58,451 bases of DNA from Propylenella binzhouense (GTDB lineage Bacteria; Pseudomonadota; Alphaproteobacteria; Rhizobiales; Afifellaceae). The position numbers and the translations under genes are program-made. Under the pieces are notes generated by a model that was not told the origin of the DNA, ran no database searches, and worked only from the letters and a program-made list of their open reading frames with translations. Location of the stretch: NCBI RefSeq assembly GCF_009866965.1, contig NZ_SPKJ01000016.1:1-58451 (forward strand). Reading direction: 5' to 3'. This document shows, piece after piece, positions 1-9,399 of this stretch; within the stretch, counting starts at the first letter, position 1; every line of letters begins with the position of its first letter.

Positions 1-402
1 GGGCCGGGCGGGACGGAACTGCACGTGCCCGGCGAGCGCGCGCATCTGCCGCGGCGGGTCGGCGACTGGCTGAGGCGCGAGGCGCGGAGCGACCTCGAGG
101 ACGCGGTCGCCCGCCATTGCGCCGCCGCCGGCTGCCGCCACACGGCGCTCCGGATCGGCGACGCCCGCACGCGCTGGGGCTCCTGCACGGCGAAGGGCGT
201 GCTGACATTCTCCTGGCGCCTCGTGCTCGCGCCGCCATCGGTGCTCGATTATCTCGCCGCCCACGAGGTGGCGCATCTGCGCGAGATGAACCACGGCCCC
301 GGCTTCTGGCGGCTGGTGGCGGAGCTCGACCCGGATTTCGACGCCGCGCGCCGCTGGCTGAAACGGAACGGCGCGGGCCTCCACGCCGTCGGAGGGAGCT
401 GA
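1..402 (+). CDS. YgjP-type zinc metallopeptidase, 3' part (truncated by window edge)
   Basis: The reading frame is open from base 1, so this is the C-terminal part of a longer gene; the GTG at 25 is internal. The protein carries HEVAH (bases 262-276) followed by a conserved MNHGPGFW stretch, the HExxH zinc-binding signature and third-ligand region of the YgjP/SprT-like metallopeptidase family (DUF45). The upstream RWGSC motif is also typical of this family. Full-length members are about 230 residues, so roughly 100 residues are missing to the left. Members are cytoplasmic and their physiological substrate is generally unknown. It ends 16 bases before the convergent GGDEF-EAL gene. Confidence 0.85.
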   Translation, partial: GPGGTELHVPGERAHLPRRVGDWLRREARSDLEDAVARHCAAAGCRHTALRIGDARTRWGSCTAKGVLTFSWRLVLAPPSVLDYLAAHEVAHLREMNHGPGFWRLVAELDPDFDAARRWLKRNGAGLHAVGGS

Positions 403-418
403 GCGGGGCGCGCGCGGG

Positions 419-2389
419 TCAGCCGGTCTGCGCCGCCTGCCTCGCCTCGGAGGGGCCGGGGGCGCGCTCCAGGCCGGCCTGGAAATCGCGCAGGATGAGG
501 GCCGGAAGCTCCTGCGTGGGCGTGGGCCTTCCGAACAGGTAGCCCTGCAGCAGGTGGCAGCCGAGCGCCCGCAGCCGGTCCCGCTGCGCCTCCGTCTCGA
601 CGCCCTCGGCGGTCACGGTCAGGTGCAGCGAACGGCCGAGCGCCACGATCGCCTCGACGATCGAGCTGACATGGTCGTCGACGCCGAGCGCGCGCACGAA
701 GGACTGGTCGATCTTCAGCTTGTCGAACGGGAACTTCCAGAGATAGCTGAGGCTCGAATAGCCGGTGCCGAAATCGTCCATGGCAATGCGGACGCCGAGC
801 GCCTTCACCTCGGCGAGCTGCGCGAGCACGTGGTCGCTGTCGCCGAGGAGGAGGCCCTCGGTGATCTCGAGCTCGAGGCGGTGCGGCGGCAGCCCGCTGA
901 GGGCGAGCGCCTCGCGCACGCGCTCGCAGAGCCGGCCGTCCTCGAACTGGATCGGCGAGAGATTGACCGCCACCACCAGATGCTGCGGCCAGCGCGCGGC
1001 GACCTCGCAGCCGCGCCGGAGCACCCAGCTGCCGATCGCGTCGATGAGGCCCATCTGCTCGGCGACGGGGACGAAGACGTCGGGACGGACATAGCCGCCG
1101 TCCTTCAGCGGAAGCCGGAGCAGCGCCTCGAAGCCGGCGAGGCCGTCGTCGACGCGGTGGAAGGGCTGGAACTGCAGCTCGAAGCCGTCCTGGAACAGCG
1201 CGCGCCGGAGCAGCGCCTCGAGGTCGCGGCGCGCCTTCAGCTCCGAATCCATCTCGGCCCGGAACAGATGGTGGGAGCGCGCGCCCTCGGCCTTGGCGTG
1301 GCGGAGCGCGATGTCCGCGCTCTTCATCAGCGCCGGGGCGTCGCTGCCGTCCTTGGGCGCGATCGCGGTTCCGGCGCAGACCGTGATGTCGATGCGCTGG
1401 TCGGACAGGAAATACGGCTCCGAAAGGCTCGCTGCGAGCTTCTGCCCGAGCGTTTCGACCTTCGCCTCGTCCGCCGCGAAGGTCGCCAGCGCGAATTCGT
1501 CGCCGTCGAGCCGCGCGACCATGTCGCCCGGGCCGGCGAGCCCGTGCAGGCGGTCGGCGATGGCGTTGAGGAGTTCGTCGCCGCCCGCATGGCCGAGCGC
1601 GTCGTTCGCTTCCTTGAACCGGTTGACGTCGAGGAGATGGATGGCGAAGGGCTGCGCGGAGGCGAGCGCCTCCTCCAGCCCGGCCATGAAGCTGGTGCGG
1701 TTGAGCAGCCCGGTGAGCGGATCGTAATGGGCGAGGAAGTCCGCCCGCTCGTCCGCCTCGTGCTTCTGCCGGGTCCGGAAGTAGAGCCCGAGCGCGGGGA
1801 TCGCGAAGGCGGCCGCCACGATCGAGGCGAGCGCGAAGGCGGCGGAGGCGAGATCGGCGCGGAAGCCCGCCCGCTTCGCGGCCTGGTCGACATAGACCTC
1901 GACGATCGCGGCCACGGCGCCGGCGCGGACGACCGGGACGTAGGCCTCGGCGTAGAAGCGCGGCCGGAGCGGCGGCTCGCCGGCCTTCGCCTCGATGACC
2001 GGCTCGCCGCGCAGCACCGCCGCCGCGGCGGTCGGATTGTGCTTCGCGATCTCCTGCGCCGGGTTGCCGGCCTCCTCGAGCCGGTCGGAGGCGAGCCGGA
2101 GCCGGCCCTCGGAATCGAAGATCTTGTAGAGAAACACGTCGCCGACATTCTGCGCGCGGGCGAAGAACTCCATCGTCGCCGCGCTCGGCGCCGCGCCCGC
2201 CGCGATCTCGGGAAGGTCGGGGATGTTGCCGGCGAGATATTGCGCCCAGGACCGTCCCTCGGCGCGGGCGTCCTCGACCAGAAGGTTCTCGACGGTCCTC
2301 GACGTGACCTCGATCGCGCCCCAGACCGCCGCCATCAGGCAGCCGATCAGGCCGACGCCGAGATAAAGGTCGCGTCCGAGGGAACGCAT
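419..2389 (-). CDS. Membrane-bound GGDEF-EAL cyclic-di-GMP protein
   Basis: A 656-residue two-domain c-di-GMP turnover protein. A membrane segment lies near residues 7-29, followed by a probable periplasmic sensor region to about 175, a second membrane segment at about 180-205, a GGDEF domain at about 220-380 and an EAL domain at about 390-635. The cyclase signature reads RLDGDEF rather than RxGGDEF, and no RxxD inhibitory site is visible upstream, so cyclase activity is doubtful. The EAL domain looks intact: FEALLRL, MDDFGTGYSS, KIDQSFVR and AEGVET are all present. The inferred net activity is c-di-GMP hydrolysis, perhaps with the GGDEF domain as a regulatory module. It occupies the place where hisF would be expected, 98 bases after hisA, and the A+T-rich spacer (TAATAT at 2417-2422) suggests its own promoter. 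Confidence 0.9.
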   Translation of the reverse strand: MRSLGRDLYLGVGLIGCLMAAVWGAIEVTSRTVENLLVEDARAEGRSWAQYLAGNIPDLPEIAAGAAPSAATMEFFARAQNVGDVFLYKIFDSEGRLRLASDRLEEAGNPAQEIAKHNPTAAAAVLRGEPVIEAKAGEPPLRPRFYAEAYVPVVRAGAVAAIVEVYVDQAAKRAGFRADLASAAFALASIVAAAFAIPALGLYFRTRQKHEADERADFLAHYDPLTGLLNRTSFMAGLEEALASAQPFAIHLLDVNRFKEANDALGHAGGDELLNAIADRLHGLAGPGDMVARLDGDEFALATFAADEAKVETLGQKLAASLSEPYFLSDQRIDITVCAGTAIAPKDGSDAPALMKSADIALRHAKAEGARSHHLFRAEMDSELKARRDLEALLRRALFQDGFELQFQPFHRVDDGLAGFEALLRLPLKDGGYVRPDVFVPVAEQMGLIDAIGSWVLRRGCEVAARWPQHLVVAVNLSPIQFEDGRLCERVREALALSGLPPHRLELEITEGLLLGDSDHVLAQLAEVKALGVRIAMDDFGTGYSSLSYLWKFPFDKLKIDQSFVRALGVDDHVSSIVEAIVALGRSLHLTVTAEGVETEAQRDRLRALGCHLLQGYLFGRPTPTQELPALILRDFQAGLERAPGPSEARQAAQTG

Positions 2390-2487
2390 CGGGAAGCCCC
2401 GCAGAATGCCAACCCGATATTATTCCGAATTGGTGAAGGAACCGTTCGTAGCCGGCTCACCGGGTGATCCGCCGGCCGGCGCCGCGA

Positions 2488-3255
2488 TCAGCCGGCGGGG
2501 CGGGCGCCTTCGGGCGCTGGCGCGGCGGCGCGGAGGATCGCGAGCGCCTCGCCCGGATCGATCCGGCCGTCATAGAGCGCGCGGCCGGAGATCGCGCCTT
2601 CGAGCCGCCGGGCGTCCGGCTCGGTCATGCGGCGGATGTCCTCCATGGAGGCGAGGCCGCCCGAGGCGATCACCGGGATCGACACGCTCTTTGCGAGCGC
2701 GATCGTCGCCGCCCAGTTGATGCCGGCGAGGACGCCGTCGCGGTCGATGTCGGTGTAGACGATCGCGGCGACGCCGGCATCCTCGAAGCGGGCCGCGAGG
2801 TCGGCGGCGGTGAGCTCCGACGTCTCCGCCCAGCCCTCGACGGCGACGCGGCCGCCGCGCGCATCGATGCCGACGGCGATCCGGCCCGGAAAGCGCCGCG
2901 CCGCCCGCCTCACGAGATCCGGGTCGCGCACCGCGACCGTCCCGAGGATGACGCGCGCGACGCCCTTGTCGAGCCAGGCCGCGATCTGCGGCTCGGTACG
3001 GATGCCGCCGCCGAGCTGAACCTTCATTTCGCCGCCGAGCCGGGCGAGGATCGCGTCGACGGCAGCGCCGTTCCGGCTCTCGCCGGCGAAGGCGCCGTCG
3101 AGATCGACGACGTGGAGCCAGGGGAAGCCGATCGCGCGGAAGGCCTCGGCCTGCGCCGCGGGATCCGCGTTGTAGACGGTCGCGTCCGCCATGGCGCCCT
3201 TCCGCAGGCGGACGCAGACGCCGCCCTTGAGGTCGATCGCGGGAAAGAGGATCAC
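2488..3255 (-). CDS. hisA: HisA, ProFAR isomerase
   Basis: This 255-residue (beta/alpha)8-barrel enzyme converts ProFAR to PRFAR, the fourth step of histidine synthesis. The start is a GTG (3255-3253) giving the family N-terminus [11 protein letters not shown], with the catalytic Asp in AIDLKGG. Other family blocks are [28 protein letters not shown] and VIASGGLAS. The start overlaps the hisH stop in a GTGA, so translation is probably coupled. A longer open frame extends upstream to 3927, but that part only shadows hisH. In most alphaproteobacteria hisF follows directly; here it does not. Confidence 0.95.
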   Translation of the reverse strand: MILFPAIDLKGGVCVRLRKGAMADATVYNADPAAQAEAFRAIGFPWLHVVDLDGAFAGESRNGAAVDAILARLGGEMKVQLGGGIRTEPQIAAWLDKGVARVILGTVAVRDPDLVRRAARRFPGRIAVGIDARGGRVAVEGWAETSELTAADLAARFEDAGVAAIVYTDIDRDGVLAGINWAATIALAKSVSIPVIASGGLASMEDIRRMTEPDARRLEGAISGRALYDGRIDPGEALAILRAAAPAPEGARPAG

Positions 3256-3899
3256 GGCGTCCAGCGCAGGAAGTTGCCGATGAGCGCGAGCCCGAGATGC
3301 TGGCTCTTCTCGGGGTGGAACTGCGTGCCCGCCATGTTGCCGCGGCCGACCACGGCGGTCACCGGCCCGCCGTAATCGGCGGTCGCCACGACGTCGTCCG
3401 GCTCGGCCGCGGCGAGGTGGTAGGAGTGCACGAAATAGGCGTCGAGCCCGTCCGGCCCGGTCGGGATCCCGGCAAGGATCGGATGGGCGCGGTTCGGCAG
3501 GAGATTGTTCCAGCCCATATGCGGGATCTTGAGATCCGGATCGGACGGCGTGATCTGGACGACGTCGCCGGGGATCCATCCGAGCCCGGGGACGACCTCC
3601 TTCTCGAGCCCCCGGCCCGCCATCAGCTGGCAGCCGACGCAGATGCCGAGGAAGGGGCGGCCTTTCGCCACCACCGCCTCCTCGAGCGCCTCGATCATGC
3701 CCGGCACGGCGTCGAGCCCGCGCCGGCAATCGGCGAAGGCGCCGACGCCCGGCAGCACGATCCGGTCGGCCTTCCGGACGGTCTCGGCATCGGCCGTGAC
3801 CACGACGCCGATGCCGCCGATCGCGCCGGCCGCGCGCTCGAACGCCTTGGCGGCCGAATGGAGGTTGCCGGAGCCGTAATCGATGATCGCGACCTTCAT
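3252..3899 (-). CDS. hisH: HisH, imidazole glycerol phosphate synthase glutaminase subunit
   Basis: The glutamine amidotransferase subunit of IGP synthase (215 residues) supplies ammonia to HisF. The class I glutaminase triad is visible: the nucleophile Cys in GICVGCQLM and the His and Glu in TQFHPEKSQ. The N-terminus [14 protein letters not shown] is typical. The start ATG overlaps the stop of the DUF2628 gene (ATGA) and the stop overlaps hisA (GTGA), so the protein lies in the middle of a coupled operon. Its partner HisF is not encoded in the window. Confidence 0.95.
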   Translation of the reverse strand: MKVAIIDYGSGNLHSAAKAFERAAGAIGGIGVVVTADAETVRKADRIVLPGVGAFADCRRGLDAVPGMIEALEEAVVAKGRPFLGICVGCQLMAGRGLEKEVVPGLGWIPGDVVQITPSDPDLKIPHMGWNNLLPNRAHPILAGIPTGPDGLDAYFVHSYHLAAAEPDDVVATADYGGPVTAVVGRGNMAGTQFHPEKSQHLGLALIGNFLRWTP

Positions 3900-4375
3900 G
3901 CCTCGGCCCTCGGGAACAGCCCGACAACCTCGTCCTCCTCGCGCCGCTCCGGCCGGAAGGCCGGCCAGGGCCGCCGCGACCTCTCCGGCCTCGGCGCCGC
4001 GGATGCCGATTCGCCGGCGGCGCCGCGCCGGAAGAAGCGGTGCTCGGCCTCGTCGAGCCCGCGGCCCCAGGCCTCGCCGAGCTCGCGCCAGCCGCGGCGT
4101 GCGAGCGCTGCGCGCCGGATGTTGTTCGCCTCGAGCGCGAAGAGGATCGCGCCGATGAGCGCGATCGCCCCGACCGGCGCCTCGGGCGAGGTCCGGGCCA
4201 ATGCGAAGAGCGCCGCCGCGTAGACGAGATAGAGCACGAAGGCGACCCAGAGGCCGTGCCAGAGGAGCCAGATGACGGGAAAGAAGAAGGCGGGCCAGGA
4301 GAAGCCCTCCTTCACGAAGCGGGCACGTTCGATCTCGCCGTCGGGCGGCGCGTGCACGGTGTAGTAGGTCGCCAT
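3896..4375 (-). CDS. DUF2628 membrane protein of the his operon
   Basis: A 159-residue protein starting [11 protein letters not shown], with a hydrophobic central part (two to three segments between about residues 28 and 85) and a charged C-terminal tail. This matches the DUF2628 family, which often sits between hisB and hisH in alphaproteobacteria. No biochemical function is established, and the conserved position is the main clue to a link with histidine synthesis. It starts 9 bases after the hisB stop and overlaps hisH by four bases (ATGA). The Arg/Pro-rich last 40 residues are less conserved in appearance. Confidence 0.85.
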   Translation of the reverse strand: MATYYTVHAPPDGEIERARFVKEGFSWPAFFFPVIWLLWHGLWVAFVLYLVYAAALFALARTSPEAPVGAIALIGAILFALEANNIRRAALARRGWRELGEAWGRGLDEAEHRFFRRGAAGESASAAPRPERSRRPWPAFRPERREEDEVVGLFPRAEA

Positions 4376-4384
4376 GTGGTCCCC

Positions 4385-4981
4385 CTAGCCTCCGAGCGTG
4401 CCCTTGGTCGAGGGAACCTCGCCGGCCGCGCGCGGGTCGACCGCGAGCGCGCTCCGCAGCACGCGCGCGACCGCCTTGAAGCAGGTCTCGGCGATGTGGT
4501 GCGCGTTCTCGCCGTAATGGTTCGCGACGTGGAGCGTGAGCCCGCCGTTCTGGGCGAGCGCCTGGAAGAACTCGCGCACGAGCTCGGTGTCGAACGTGCC
4601 GATCTTCTGACGCTCGAAGCGCACGCGCCAGACGAGATAGGGACGGCCGGACACGTCCACGGCCGCGCGCGTCAGCGTCTCGTCCATCGCGAGATCGAGC
4701 GAGGCGTAGCGCGCGATGCCCCTGCGGTCCCCGAGCGCGCGCGACAGCGCCTGGCCGAGCGCGATGCCGACATCCTCGACCGTGTGGTGCTGGTCGATGT
4801 GGAGATCCCCCTCGGCCTTCACCTTCATGTCGATCAGCGAATGGCGCGAAAGCTGCTCCAGCATGTGATCGAAGAAGCCGATTCCGGTCGAAACGTCGAA
4901 GCGGCCGGTGCCGTCGAGGTCGACGGAGACGACGATCCGCGTCTCGTTCGTGGTGCGGGAGATCTCAGCCGTCCTGGCCAT
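4385..4981 (-). CDS. hisB: HisB, imidazoleglycerol-phosphate dehydratase
   Basis: A monofunctional 198-residue IGP dehydratase for the sixth step of histidine synthesis; the phosphatase domain of the enterobacterial fused HisB is absent. Metal-binding signatures are clear: [13 protein letters not shown], the histidines of DQHHTVED, and AHHIAE near the C-terminus. It is the first visible gene of the hisB-DUF2628-hisH-hisA unit. The 119 bases upstream show no convincing promoter and separate it from the VOC gene on the same strand. Confidence 0.96.
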   Translation of the reverse strand: MARTAEISRTTNETRIVVSVDLDGTGRFDVSTGIGFFDHMLEQLSRHSLIDMKVKAEGDLHIDQHHTVEDVGIALGQALSRALGDRRGIARYASLDLAMDETLTRAAVDVSGRPYLVWRVRFERQKIGTFDTELVREFFQALAQNGGLTLHVANHYGENAHHIAETCFKAVARVLRSALAVDPRAAGEVPSTKGTLGG

Positions 4982-5100
4982 TCGCGCGCGTCCTTCGGGA
5001 ACGCCGCGGTTCTAGCGGCGGGCGGAGTGGGGGACAAGGGCGATGCGCCCGGCGATCGGCCGCGGGCGCGGACCAGGCGCGCGCCGCCGGTACGCGCCGG

Positions 5101-5499
5101 CTAGGGCGCGTATGTCCCGAATGTCCAGACCTGCCCCTCGGGGTCGCGGCAGGTATAGTCGCGGCCGCCGTAGCTCTGGTCGGTCAGCGGGATCTCGAGC
5201 GTCGCGCCCTCGGCGATCGCCCGGTCGTGATGGGCGTCGACATTCCCGACCACGACATAGAGCCCCATCGTGACGGGGCGGCCGGGCTCCGCCGGTTCGA
5301 CGAGGCGGCCATAGGGCGTCTGCGTCGCCGAACCGAGCATGATCATCGCGTCTCCGAGCGTGAGCTCGGCATGGGCGACGGTGCCGTCCGGGCCGTCATA
5401 GACGGCCTTCCGCTCGAAGCCGAAGGCGCGGCAGAGGAAGTCGATCATGGCGGGCGCGTCGCGGTAGCGGATCGCCGGCATCACGGGGCAGTAGGACAT
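5101..5499 (-). CDS. VOC-superfamily (glyoxalase/bleomycin-resistance-like) protein
   Basis: A 132-residue protein with paired beta-alpha-beta-beta-beta motifs of the vicinal oxygen chelate fold; AIRYRDAPAMIDFLCRAFGF and the C-terminal YTCRDPEGQVWTFGTY are typical of the PhnB-like subgroup. The ATG at 5499 was chosen because it is preceded by a strong GGAGGA ribosome-binding site; the longer open frame to 5628 runs into the hslV promoter region and looks spurious. The substrate is unknown; family members include dioxygenases, isomerases and antibiotic-binding proteins. Confidence 0.85.
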   Translation of the reverse strand: MSYCPVMPAIRYRDAPAMIDFLCRAFGFERKAVYDGPDGTVAHAELTLGDAMIMLGSATQTPYGRLVEPAEPGRPVTMGLYVVVGNVDAHHDRAIAEGATLEIPLTDQSYGGRDYTCRDPEGQVWTFGTYAP

Positions 5500-5571
5500 G
5501 CGCGTTCCTCCTCTCTTCCTCCGGAGGGTAGCACGGGCGGCCGCGCGGATGTCCGGGTGCGGGTTCGGCCG

Positions 5572-5600
5572 CTTTGCACCCCCCTCCGCGCTTCCTAAAT
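5572..5600 (+). promoter_or_regulatory. Possible heat-shock-type promoter of hslV
   Basis: CTTTGC (5572-5577) and CCTAAAT (5594-5600) are separated by 16 bases and lie about 75 bases upstream of the hslV start. The second element resembles the CYTATnT -10 of alphaproteobacterial RpoH promoters, while the first departs from CTTGAA. HslVU is heat-inducible in many bacteria, which is the main reason for the proposal. The evidence is weak. Confidence 0.3.
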
Positions 5601-5672
5601 AGGACTCGCATATCGAAAGGGACGCCACCGGGGCCGGAACGGACCGGCGGCCGTCCGCTGAAGGAGCTTTCC

Positions 5673-6236
5673 TTGTCCGAACAATCTCCCTACGCCGCCT
5701 GGCACGGGACGACGATCGTCACCGTCCGCAAGGGCGGCAAGGTCGTGGTGGCGGGCGACGGCCAGGTGACCCTCGGCCAGACCGTCATCAAGCACAATGC
5801 CCGCAAGGTCCGCCGCCTCAAGGGCGACGTGATCGCGGGCTTCGCGGGCGCGACCGCCGACGCATTCACGCTGCTCGAGCGGCTCGAGGCGAAGCTCGAG
5901 CAATATCCCGGCCAGCTCATGCGCGCAGCCGTCGAGCTCGCCAAGGACTGGCGCACCGACCGCTATCTCCGCCGGCTCGAGGCGTTGATGATCGTCGCCG
6001 ACAAGGCGACGACGCTGGTCCTGACCGGGACCGGCGACGTGCTGGAGCCCGAGAACGGCATCGCCGCGATCGGGTCGGGCGGCAATTATGCGCTCGCCGC
6101 GGCGCGCGCGCTCGCCGACACCGACCAGGACGCCGAGACGATCGCCCGCCGCGCCATGCAGATCGCCGGCGAGATCTGCGTCTATACGAATGCGAGCGTC
6201 ATCGTCGAGGCGATCGACGGTGCTGCCGCGGCATAG
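5673..6236 (+). CDS. hslV: HslV, ATP-dependent protease proteolytic subunit
   Basis: The threonine-protease core of the HslVU (ClpQY) complex, 187 residues. The TTG at 5673 is chosen because AAGGAG lies six bases upstream (5661-5666). The mature N-terminus is [19 protein letters not shown], preceded by a 12-residue leader ([12 protein letters not shown]) that must be removed to expose the catalytic Thr; E. coli HslV has only the initiator Met there. [12 protein letters not shown] and [10 protein letters not shown] are family signatures. It is followed by a GNAT gene and hslU, the ATPase partner. Confidence 0.94.
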   Translation: MSEQSPYAAWHGTTIVTVRKGGKVVVAGDGQVTLGQTVIKHNARKVRRLKGDVIAGFAGATADAFTLLERLEAKLEQYPGQLMRAAVELAKDWRTDRYLRRLEALMIVADKATTLVLTGTGDVLEPENGIAAIGSGGNYALAAARALADTDQDAETIARRAMQIAGEICVYTNASVIVEAIDGAAAA

Positions 6237-6246
6237 CGGAGCCACG

Positions 6247-6750
6247 GTGTCCGGCGCCCCGCGCGACCGCACCTATCGCTTCCGCGATGTCGGGGAGGCG
6301 GACTTCGCGCTCCTGGCGCGCTGGCTGGCCGAGCCGCACGTGGCGGAATGGTGGGGCGATCCCGCCAAGAGCCTTGCCGGGATCCGCGCGGCCGCGCGAA
6401 GCGCGTCCACGCGGGCGATGATCGTCGAGTGCGCAAGCGAGCCGATCGCCTATATGCAGCACTACGACATCCATCGCGAGGAGGATCACCCCTATCGCGA
6501 TCAGCCGAAAGGGACGCTCGGGCTCGATCTCTCGATCGGCCGCCCGGACCTTGTCGGGAAGGGGCACGGATCCGCGATGCTCGCCCAATATGCCGGCGAG
6601 CTGCTGGAGGCCGGCGCCCCCCGCGTCCTGGTCGATCCGGACCCGCGCAACGCGCGGGCGATCCGCGCCTATGCGAAGGCCGGCTTCGCCGCCTTCGACG
6701 AGAGAACGACCATCTACGGTCCCGCGCTCCTGATGGCCCGGGACGCTTGA
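6247..6750 (+). CDS. GNAT N-acetyltransferase between hslV and hslU
   Basis: A 167-residue acetyltransferase of the aminoglycoside 6'-N-acetyltransferase-like GNAT type: an N-terminal [17 protein letters not shown] motif, WWGDP, then the acetyl-CoA region [11 protein letters not shown] and [13 protein letters not shown]. The GTG at 6247 follows a GCGGAG site five bases upstream; an earlier GTG at 6220 would overlap hslV. A GNAT gene in this position recurs in alphaproteobacteria, so it may be co-expressed with the protease, but its substrate is not known. Drug resistance cannot be inferred from family alone. Confidence 0.85.
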   Translation: MSGAPRDRTYRFRDVGEADFALLARWLAEPHVAEWWGDPAKSLAGIRAAARSASTRAMIVECASEPIAYMQHYDIHREEDHPYRDQPKGTLGLDLSIGRPDLVGKGHGSAMLAQYAGELLEAGAPRVLVDPDPRNARAIRAYAKAGFAAFDERTTIYGPALLMARDA

Positions 6751-6761
6751 AAGAGAAAGAC

Positions 6762-8126
6762 ATGACCCAGACCATGGCTGCCCCTGCGGACAAGGAGACC
6801 CGGCGCGAGGACCGGAGGGCCACCTTCTCGCCGCGCGAGACCGTCTCCGAGCTCGACCGCTACATCATCGGCCAGAAGGACGCGAAGCGCGCGGTCGCGA
6901 TCGCGCTCCGGAACCGCTGGCGGCGCCAGCAGCTCGAAGGCGCGATGCGGGAGGAAGTGCTCCCCAAGAACATCCTGATGATCGGCCCGACCGGCGTCGG
7001 GAAGACCGAGATCTCGCGCCGGCTCGCCAAGCTCGCCAACGCGCCCTTCATCAAGGTCGAGGCGACGAAGTTCACCGAGGTCGGCTATGTCGGCCGCGAC
7101 GTGGAGCAGATCGTGCGCGACCTCGTCGAGGCCGGGATCGCGCTCGTGCGCGAGCAGCGGCGCAGGGACGTCCAGGCGAAGGCCCACCTGCAGGCCGAGG
7201 AGCGCGTGCTCGACGCGCTGGTCGGCGAGCATGCCAGCCCGACGACGCGGGAGAGCTTCCGCAAGCGGCTCCGCGCCGGCGAGCTCGACGACAAGGAGAT
7301 CGAGATCCAGATCCGCGACACGTCCAATCCGATGGGCGCCTTCGACGTGCCGGGCATGCCCGGAGCCTCGATCGGCGTGATGAATATCGGCGACGTGCTC
7401 GGCAAGGCGTTCGGGCAGAACCGCACCAAGACCCGCAAGGTCACCGTGAAGGATTCCTACGACGTCCTGCTCACCGAGGAATCCGACAAGCTTCTCGACG
7501 ACGACCAGATCGTGCAGGAGGCGATCCGCGCCGTGGAGAACGACGGCATCGTGTTCCTCGACGAGATCGACAAGATCTGCGCCCGCGACGGCCGGATCGG
7601 CGGCGACGTCAGCCGCGAGGGCGTCCAGCGCGACCTGCTCCCGCTCGTCGAGGGCACGACGGTGGCGACGAAGTACGGGCCGGTGAAGACCGACCACGTG
7701 CTCTTCATCGCCTCCGGCGCGTTCCACGTCGCCAAGCCGTCGGACCTCCTCCCCGAGCTGCAGGGCCGGCTGCCGATCCGCGTCGAGCTCCGCCCGCTCA
7801 CCGAAGGGGACTTCCGCCGCATCCTGACGGAGACCGAGGCGAGCCTCATCAAGCAGTACAAGGCGCTGATGGCGACGGAAGGCGTCGAGCTCGACTTCAC
7901 GGACGATTCGGTCGATGCGATCGCGCGCTTCGCGGTCGAGATCAACGCGACCGTGGAGAATATCGGGGCGCGGCGCCTGCAGACGGTGATGGAGCGGATC
8001 CTCGACGACATCTCCTTCACGGCGCCCGACCGCGGCGGCGAAACGGTCCGGATCGACGCCGCCTATGTCGAGGAGCATGTCGGCGATCTGGCGCGGAACG
8101 CCGACCTGTCGCGCTTCATCCTCTAG
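6762..8126 (+). CDS. hslU: HslU, ATPase subunit of HslVU protease
   Basis: The AAA+ unfoldase ClpY, 454 residues. The N-domain begins [34 protein letters not shown]; Walker A is GPTGVGKTE, the pore loop is GYVGRD, Walker B is VFLDEIDK, the sensor region is [21 protein letters not shown], and the C-terminus is DLSRFIL, the tail that inserts into HslV to activate it. The ATG at 6762 follows the GNAT stop by 11 bases. A second ATG at 6774 is possible. It forms an operon with hslV. Confidence 0.97.
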   Translation: MTQTMAAPADKETRREDRRATFSPRETVSELDRYIIGQKDAKRAVAIALRNRWRRQQLEGAMREEVLPKNILMIGPTGVGKTEISRRLAKLANAPFIKVEATKFTEVGYVGRDVEQIVRDLVEAGIALVREQRRRDVQAKAHLQAEERVLDALVGEHASPTTRESFRKRLRAGELDDKEIEIQIRDTSNPMGAFDVPGMPGASIGVMNIGDVLGKAFGQNRTKTRKVTVKDSYDVLLTEESDKLLDDDQIVQEAIRAVENDGIVFLDEIDKICARDGRIGGDVSREGVQRDLLPLVEGTTVATKYGPVKTDHVLFIASGAFHVAKPSDLLPELQGRLPIRVELRPLTEGDFRRILTETEASLIKQYKALMATEGVELDFTDDSVDAIARFAVEINATVENIGARRLQTVMERILDDISFTAPDRGGETVRIDAAYVEEHVGDLARNADLSRFIL

Positions 8127-8355
8127 CGCGGCTCCAGCTTTGGCGAGACCGGGCGGCGTCCGTCCCCTGCGGCGGGCGCCGCCCTCGTCCGCCCTGTGCG
8201 TGCGCACCGCGGGACCTGCGCGCCTGTCGCGGGACGAAACTTGAAACCCGGCGGAACGGCAGGGCCGGGCCGACGGTTCGGAGCTGTGCCGAACGCAATC
8301 CTCCTGAAACATCGAGCGGGCAAGTTCGGGACGCAGCAACCGGAGGCGAACGCTC

Positions 8356-9399
8356 GTGAATCCCGTCCGCTACCTCATGGCGCCAGTCTGGGTCGCCCAG
8401 CTCGCCACCGGCGCGAAGTCGTTCCGCGACAATCCGCTGATCGGATCGCCGGCGCTCAACCGGCGCGGGCTCCACGAACGGCGCATGCGGCTCGCCCACG
8501 ATCTCGCATGGCGCCGCCGCGCCAGGCTCGCCGGGCTCGTCTCGGCCGAGGACCGCGCCGCCTTCGACCGTGACGGCTTCGTGATGCGGCGGAATTTCCT
8601 GCCGGACGACGCCTTCCGGCAGCTGCGCGACGCGGTCTTCGCCTACGAGGCCCCGGCGCGGGAGATGATCCAGGGCGACACGATCACGCGCCGGATCGCC
8701 GTCGACCCGCAGGCGCTCGCGGCGGTCCCGGAGCTGAAGCGCTTTCTCGCCAATCCCGAATGGCGCGGCATCAACCGCTATGTCGGGTCGTTCGACCAGG
8801 AGCCGCTCACCTACGTCCAGACCATCCTCTCGCATGTGCGGGAGACCGCCCCGGACCCGCAGACCGACCTCCACGCCGACACCTTCCATCCCACCGTGAA
8901 GGCCTGGCTGTTCCTGACCGACGTGGCGGAGGACGAGGGGCCGTTCGTCTACGTGGCCGGCTCGCACAGGCTGACCCCCGGCCGCCTCGCCTGGGAGCGC
9001 GAGACGAGCGTGATGGCCTCGGAGAGCGCCAACCGGCTGCTCGCGCGCGGCTCGTTCCGCGCGGGGCGCGAGGAGATCGCGCGGATGGGCTACGGCGCGC
9101 CCAAGGCTTTCGCGGTTCCCGCGAACACCCTGGTTGCCGCCGACACGGTCGGCTTCCACGCCCGCGGCCTGAGCGCCCGCCCGACCGTCAGGGTCGAGAT
9201 CTGGACCTATGGCCGCCGCAACCCGTTCCTGCCCTGGACGGGGCTCGACGCGGGCTCCATTCCGGGCGTCGCGGAGCGGCGGATCCCCTGGATGTGGCGG
9301 GCGCGGGACCTGATGGAGAAGGCCGGCCTCGGCGGCCAGCCCTGGCACGATGTCGGCCGGCTCAGGCCGGCAGACCCCCCTGGGCTGCAACCCGGCTGA
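8356..9399 (+). CDS. Phytanoyl-CoA dioxygenase (PhyH) family oxygenase
   Basis: A 347-residue Fe(II)/2-oxoglutarate oxygenase-like protein. The HxD pair of the facial triad is in DLHADTFHP, the distal His is in VGFHARGL, and WLFLTDVAEDEGPFVYVAGSHR is a typical PhyH block. The GTG start at 8356 is preceded by GGAGG at 8342-8346. Substrates in this family are very diverse (fatty acyl-CoA, mitomycin-like and halogenated compounds), so none is proposed. The last 38 bases overlap the convergent sugar-kinase-family gene. The 229 bases between hslU and this gene show no recognisable element. Confidence 0.85.
   Translation: MNPVRYLMAPVWVAQLATGAKSFRDNPLIGSPALNRRGLHERRMRLAHDLAWRRRARLAGLVSAEDRAAFDRDGFVMRRNFLPDDAFRQLRDAVFAYEAPAREMIQGDTITRRIAVDPQALAAVPELKRFLANPEWRGINRYVGSFDQEPLTYVQTILSHVRETAPDPQTDLHADTFHPTVKAWLFLTDVAEDEGPFVYVAGSHRLTPGRLAWERETSVMASESANRLLARGSFRAGREEIARMGYGAPKAFAVPANTLVAADTVGFHARGLSARPTVRVEIWTYGRRNPFLPWTGLDAGSIPGVAERRIPWMWRARDLMEKAGLGGQPWHDVGRLRPADPPGLQPG

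Noticed and set aside
554-2467. 637-codon plus-strand frame opposite the GGDEF-EAL gene
   Set aside because: The encoded sequence is compositionally biased with no domain, while the minus strand encodes recognisable GGDEF and EAL motifs.
6220-6246. Earlier GTG start for the GNAT gene overlapping hslV
   Set aside because: The GTG at 6247 has a ribosome-binding site at good spacing and the conserved domain begins after it.
8127-8355. Possible regulatory RNA or small gene in the 229-base gap after hslU
   Set aside because: No conserved fold, ribosome-binding site with open frame, or U-tract terminator could be found.
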